Source of the DNA: an uncultured Clostridia bacterium | Lineage (GTDB): Bacteria; Bacillota; Clostridia; Oscillospirales; Ruminococcaceae | Assembly (NCBI GenBank): GCA_947600065.1 | Contig: CANQFZ010000018.1 | Span: 1 to 37,289 of the forward strand | DNA: 37,289 bases | Reading direction: 5' to 3' | Shown here: positions 34,273 through 37,289 of the stretch, in pieces | How positions within the stretch are numbered: the first letter of the stretch is position 1 | Layout: the number at the start of each line of letters is the position of its first letter | Translations under genes and position numbers: made by a program | The notes under the pieces: model-generated | What the model saw: the letters and a program-made list of their open reading frames with translations, nothing else | Told to the model about the DNA's origin: nothing | Databases searched by the model: none

Positions 34273-34306
34273 GTTCCGTTTCTCTCCGTTATTCGGTTTT
34301 ATTTGC

Positions 34307-34603
34307 TTATACTATCGTCAATATATCCACAAAGCCCGTTATTTCAAACACTTCCATTATTGTGTCGTTTACGTTTTTTATTGTCATGCTGCCCTGCTTG
34401 TTCATGACTTTCTGCGCCGCAAGCAGAACGCGAAGCCCCGCCGAGGAAATATATTCAAGCCCCGCAAAATCAAACCTCAAGTCCGTTATGTCGTTTATAA
34501 TGTGCTTCAGCTCGCCCTCGAGCTGGGGAGCGGTGGTTGTGTCGAGCCTTCCCTCAAGAGCTATATCAAGCTCCGAGCCGTTCTGATTTTTAGTTATTGT
34601 CAT
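34307..34603 (-). CDS. STAS-domain anti-sigma factor antagonist
   Basis: 98 residues, RsbV/SpoIIAA-like: EGRLDTTTAPQLEGEL near the start and the phosphorylation site ISSAGLRVLLAA, with Ser at about 58. GGAGG upstream. It is encoded 34 bp before the phosphatase and together with it and the kinase forms a complete partner-switch set. Confidence 0.92.
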   Translation of the reverse strand: MTITKNQNGSELDIALEGRLDTTTAPQLEGELKHIINDITDLRFDFAGLEYISSAGLRVLLAAQKVMNKQGSMTIKNVNDTIMEVFEITGFVDILTIV

Positions 34604-34660
34604 ATTGACCTCCGTTATAATGTTTAGTATTCGGGGATTTCCCGCAATAAACGAAAAACG

Positions 34661-36043
34661 TTATTTCATATCATCACTTGTATGCATATTAAGCCTTATT
34701 CGCACCGTAAACAATTCCTTTTCCGCGTCAAATCTGAACATCGCGCTGCCGCCGTATTTGCGCGCGGTATGCGCTATGCTCCGAAGCCCATAGCCTCCGC
34801 CCTCTCTTCCGCTTATAAAAGCCTCTGCGGGCAAAAAGCCCTTTTCCGAACGATAGCGTTTGTCGAGCGAAACTTCTTTGCACGAGTTTGAAATTTCTAT
34901 CGCGAAAGAGCCTTGTACCGTTCCGACGCGAATTTCCATATGCCGCTTTCCCGTATATTTCTTACAGGAATTTATCGCGTTTTCCATGGTATTTCCAAAC
35001 AGGACCGTAAGATCCGCGGGCTCTATCTTCATATCTCCGCACTCTGCGTTTACCTCGCAGGTTATGTTATGATCTCTCGCCATACCGATGTAATATTGTA
35101 AAAGCCCGTTTACCGTAAGGTTTTCGCAGTAGACCTCGTTGTCGCGCTTTACCGTTGTATCTATAAGCTTTGAGAGATAGTCCTTCATTTCGTCGAGCTT
35201 GCCTCTGGAGAGCATATCGGAAAGCGAATTATAGTGGTGCCGCATATCGTGACGCATACGGCGGGTGTTTTCCATGTCGTTTACAATGTTTTCATACTGT
35301 ATCTGTCTTATTTCAATTGCGCGGAGCTGTTCTCCGTCGAGCTTTCGCCTTACCGACTCGCGGAATATAAGCCAGTATATCAATATCTGATTTATTGTCA
35401 AAAATATCATCGGTATCAGGAAAAAGCGGAACACTCCGTAGTTTCCCGCCGAAGTCTCGCAATAAACCGTAATAACAAAATAAAGCAAAGTCGAAAATGT
35501 CGCGATGAAAAATTCGCGCTTCATATTCTGCGGCTCTATGATCTCAATGTATTCTTTCAGCGGCCGAATTACCGCCAGCAAAAGCATAGGCAAAAGAAAC
35601 GCCGTAACAACGGAGTAAAGTATCAAAAATCTGTCGGTATACGGGTATATCGTTGTATCCGTCTGGTTTGGGAATATTATCGTATACATAACGTTTACCA
35701 GGATATAGACCGTGACCCCGTAAAACATTGCAATAAAAAATACCAAAAGCTTTTTTAATACCACTTCTTTTACGAGCCAAATATACGCCGCGAGCATAAA
35801 TAAAATTGCCGCAAGCATAAAGGAGTTTGAAATGGTTATATGCAGGGGATATTTTTCCATATCTCTAAGGCACAGCACCGCCGAGAATACCGCCGCAAAC
35901 AAAACGGAAAATATCGTCATAACGACGAAAATTTTCTTTCTGCCAAAGCGGTATGCTTCCTGTGAAAAGGGCAGGAATATAATAAAAACGCACGGCAAAA
36001 ACTGTAAAAGAAATCCCACAGCGTTCTGTAAAAAAGCGATCAT
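34661..36043 (-). CDS. AgrC/ComD-like GHKL sensor histidine kinase
   Basis: 460 residues. Six to seven membrane segments fill the first ~225 residues with no large outside domain, the layout of peptide-sensing HPK10 kinases. Then a helical dimerisation region with the phosphoacceptor in RRMRHDMRHHYNSL (near residue 265), N-box TVLFGNTMENAINSCKK and G-box GREGGGYGLRSIAHTARKYGG. The start overlaps the stop of the response regulator by four bases. The peptides at 21262-23210 are candidate ligands. Confidence 0.9.
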   Translation of the reverse strand: MIAFLQNAVGFLLQFLPCVFIIFLPFSQEAYRFGRKKIFVVMTIFSVLFAAVFSAVLCLRDMEKYPLHITISNSFMLAAILFMLAAYIWLVKEVVLKKLLVFFIAMFYGVTVYILVNVMYTIIFPNQTDTTIYPYTDRFLILYSVVTAFLLPMLLLAVIRPLKEYIEIIEPQNMKREFFIATFSTLLYFVITVYCETSAGNYGVFRFFLIPMIFLTINQILIYWLIFRESVRRKLDGEQLRAIEIRQIQYENIVNDMENTRRMRHDMRHHYNSLSDMLSRGKLDEMKDYLSKLIDTTVKRDNEVYCENLTVNGLLQYYIGMARDHNITCEVNAECGDMKIEPADLTVLFGNTMENAINSCKKYTGKRHMEIRVGTVQGSFAIEISNSCKEVSLDKRYRSEKGFLPAEAFISGREGGGYGLRSIAHTARKYGGSAMFRFDAEKELFTVRIRLNMHTSDDMK

Positions 36044-36777
36044 TGTTTTCCATCTCCAACATTAAAGCCCTTGCGGCGCGAAAGCCTGTCAAAGACATAG
36101 TTGTCATATGCCGCGCGAATTGCGGCGCTCTGTCTGACGGCAATAGGGAGCTTTGTCCCGTCGCGCATAACGCAGATATCAGTCCTCATCTGCTCTATAT
36201 GCTCCATATTTACGACTATGCCGCGGTTTATCTTCAGAAAATTGCTGTCAAGTCTATGCTCAAGCTCGCTTAAAGACAACCACACCTTTAAGCTTCTTCC
36301 GTCAGCAAGGATAACATTTACCGCATGATTTTCGTTTTCAAGCCTTGATATTTCGTCAAGAAACACCGTATGCCTTTCGGAGCCTACGGAAAGCGTTATG
36401 CGCTCTCTGTTTTCCGAGCGCAGCATATTGAGCCGTCTGAAAGAATCGGCAATGCCTTCGGTCGTGACGGGTTTTAAAATATAGTTTAAGGCATAAAGCG
36501 AAAAGGCGTCTATAGCGTGTTCGCGGCTTGTCGTGACAAAGACAATTCCCGTTTCGGGTGTTATTCTCTGAAGCTCCTTTGCGATATCTATACCGTTTTC
36601 TTCGGGCATATAAATGTCCAGAAAAACTATATCAAAAGGCGGCATATTTTTTGCCGCCGACAGCAAAGAAGCGCCGTTTGAAAATTTTTCCGCATTTCGA
36701 GTTGCGTCCCAGCCGCACAGCGCTTTTTCAAAATGCTCCCGCTCATGCAGATCATCGTCGCAAATAGCGATGCGCAT
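36040..36777 (-). CDS. LytTR-family response regulator (AgrA/ComE-like)
   Basis: 245 residues. Receiver domain 1-125: acidic D8/D9 in ICDDD, phosphorylated Asp in FLDIYMPEENG (about 56), switch Thr in FVTTS and Lys in LKPVT. LytTR DNA-binding domain from about 140 (ENENHAVNVILADG, LNFLKINRGIVVNMEHIEQM region). GGGAGG upstream of the ATG. First gene of the minus-strand run 36777-25760; a direct repeat just ahead of its promoter suggests autoregulation. Confidence 0.93.
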   Translation of the reverse strand: MRIAICDDDLHEREHFEKALCGWDATRNAEKFSNGASLLSAAKNMPPFDIVFLDIYMPEENGIDIAKELQRITPETGIVFVTTSREHAIDAFSLYALNYILKPVTTEGIADSFRRLNMLRSENRERITLSVGSERHTVFLDEISRLENENHAVNVILADGRSLKVWLSLSELEHRLDSNFLKINRGIVVNMEHIEQMRTDICVMRDGTKLPIAVRQSAAIRAAYDNYVFDRLSRRKGFNVGDGKQ

Positions 36778-36920
36778 AACTTTTCCTCCCGAGCTCGGCT
36801 AAGTAAATTGCCGAAGAATAAAGGTAGTTAGTTTATATCGTTTCGGGATAATGTCCGTATAAACATTGTCCGCGTTTTATTGCAAATACCAAAAAGGCAC
36901 ACAATATCCATTCTGAGATT

Positions 36921-36949
36921 ATTATAGCATAACATTTCGTTTTTTTCAA
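36921..36949 (-). promoter_or_regulatory. Promoter of the regulator operon
   Basis: Minus-strand TTGAAA (36949-36944) and TATAAT (36926-36921), spacer 17. It may drive the regulator, the kinase, the partner-switch genes and, by read-through, the transporters, since gaps are short and no clear terminator interrupts them. Confidence 0.75.
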
Positions 36950-36960
36950 CCCAACAGTTT

Positions 36961-36994
36961 TGACTTTTACGAAGTCAAATATGACTTTTACGAA
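36961..36994 (-). promoter_or_regulatory. 21-bp-period direct repeat, candidate LytTR binding site
   Basis: TGACTTTTACGAA occurs at 36961-36973 and again at 36982-36994, 21 bp apart (two helix turns), 12 bp upstream of the -35 box. LytTR regulators such as AgrA and ComE bind 9-bp direct repeats with the same period and position. The bases match the published LytTR consensus only in part. Confidence 0.6.
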
Positions 36995-37004
36995 ATAGGA
37001 AATG

Positions 37005-37289
37005 GCCGGCGGGTTGGCAGTTGACAGTGTACAGGGGACAGTATTCAGTAATAGCCGAAAAGCAGTTCGCTTGTTAATGTGTGGATTTGACTTAAAGGAG
37101 CATAACCGATTAGAGTTCTCTCATTTATCACTTTTGTAAACCATTAACCAACTTCTCCCCGCTCAAAAGTAATTTCATTTCCAAGGTGGTTTGCCGCTCA
37201 ACACCTCTTTGCAGGATTGAGATTTTCAAAATATGATTTTGAAAATCTCAATGTGGGGAAAACTCTTGTTTTCCCCACACCCTTTAGCG
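37005..37289. repeat. CTGTA heptads and inverted composite-repeat end
   Basis: No gene seen from 36995 to the window edge. A CTGTA-type heptad block (inverse strand) spans about 37015-37055. From about 37080 the sequence resembles the inverse of 16630-16810, including ATTTATCACTTTTG and CCCCGCTCAAAAG. A perfect stem ATTGAGATTTTCAAAA / TTTTGAAAATCTCAAT (about 37216-37251) and a GTGGGGAAAAC / GTTTTCCCCAC hairpin follow, then ACCCTTTAGCG, the inverse of the start of the module at 16381. Confidence 0.65.

Overview
The window looks like a chromosomal segment from a low-to-mid GC Gram-positive gut anaerobe, most likely an Oscillospiraceae/Ruminococcaceae-type clostridium. This rests on strong AGGAGG ribosome sites, TTGACA-17-TATAAT promoters, a single-chain fused PurL, SPxTG-type cell-wall sorting signals and a BspA-like leucine-rich-repeat surface protein. 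It is also rich in the multi-hairpin intergenic repeats I associate with such genomes. The taxonomic call is inference; there is no rRNA here.

Left part (1-12.7 kb): the 3' end of an unrecognised gene, a two-gene Na+-type ABC efflux operon (natA-natB), a tRNA cluster Gly(TCC)-Arg(TCT)-His(GTG)-Gln(TTG), a secreted wall-anchored LRR protein, purL, and the ribosomal operon rplM-rpsI. Middle (12.9-21.1 kb): a cadmium/zinc operon (CadC-like ArsR regulator with its operator, a methyltransferase, a free-standing HMA domain protein and a CPx P-type ATPase without that domain), a 42-residue small gene, and a very large wall-anchored 5'-nucleotidase with a long helical stalk.

Right part (21.2-36.8 kb), all on the minus strand, is the most interesting. 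Seven tandem genes, plus one decayed copy, encode Nif11-type double-glycine leader peptides: nearly identical 57-59 residue leaders, each followed by a different 13-21 residue core. The cores have no cysteine and few Ser/Thr, and no lanthipeptide, radical-SAM or cyclodehydratase enzyme is present. Upstream lie the matching NHLM-type exporter genes (a C39 peptidase ABC transporter, a partner ABC transporter and a short HlyD-like protein), a condensation/acyltransferase-fold protein, an ECF sigma factor with a small companion, a CstA transporter, a STAS / SpoIIE phosphatase / anti-sigma kinase module, and an AgrC/AgrA-like GHKL kinase and LytTR regulator. A plausible reading is that unmodified (or only acylated) helical peptides are trimmed after GG, exported, and act as bacteriocins, signals or both, with the kinase and regulator sensing peptide. 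A 21-bp-period direct repeat just upstream of the regulator promoter fits LytTR autoregulation.

The gaps between genes are crowded with repeats: a palindromic MITE-like family (four copies) with a covarying inner hairpin, a composite element of several long perfect hairpins whose stems differ by compensatory changes between copies, two families of 7-bp-period repeats, and a 122-bp element with 14-bp terminal inverted repeats. One MITE copy appears to have landed between the ribosome site and start codon of natA.
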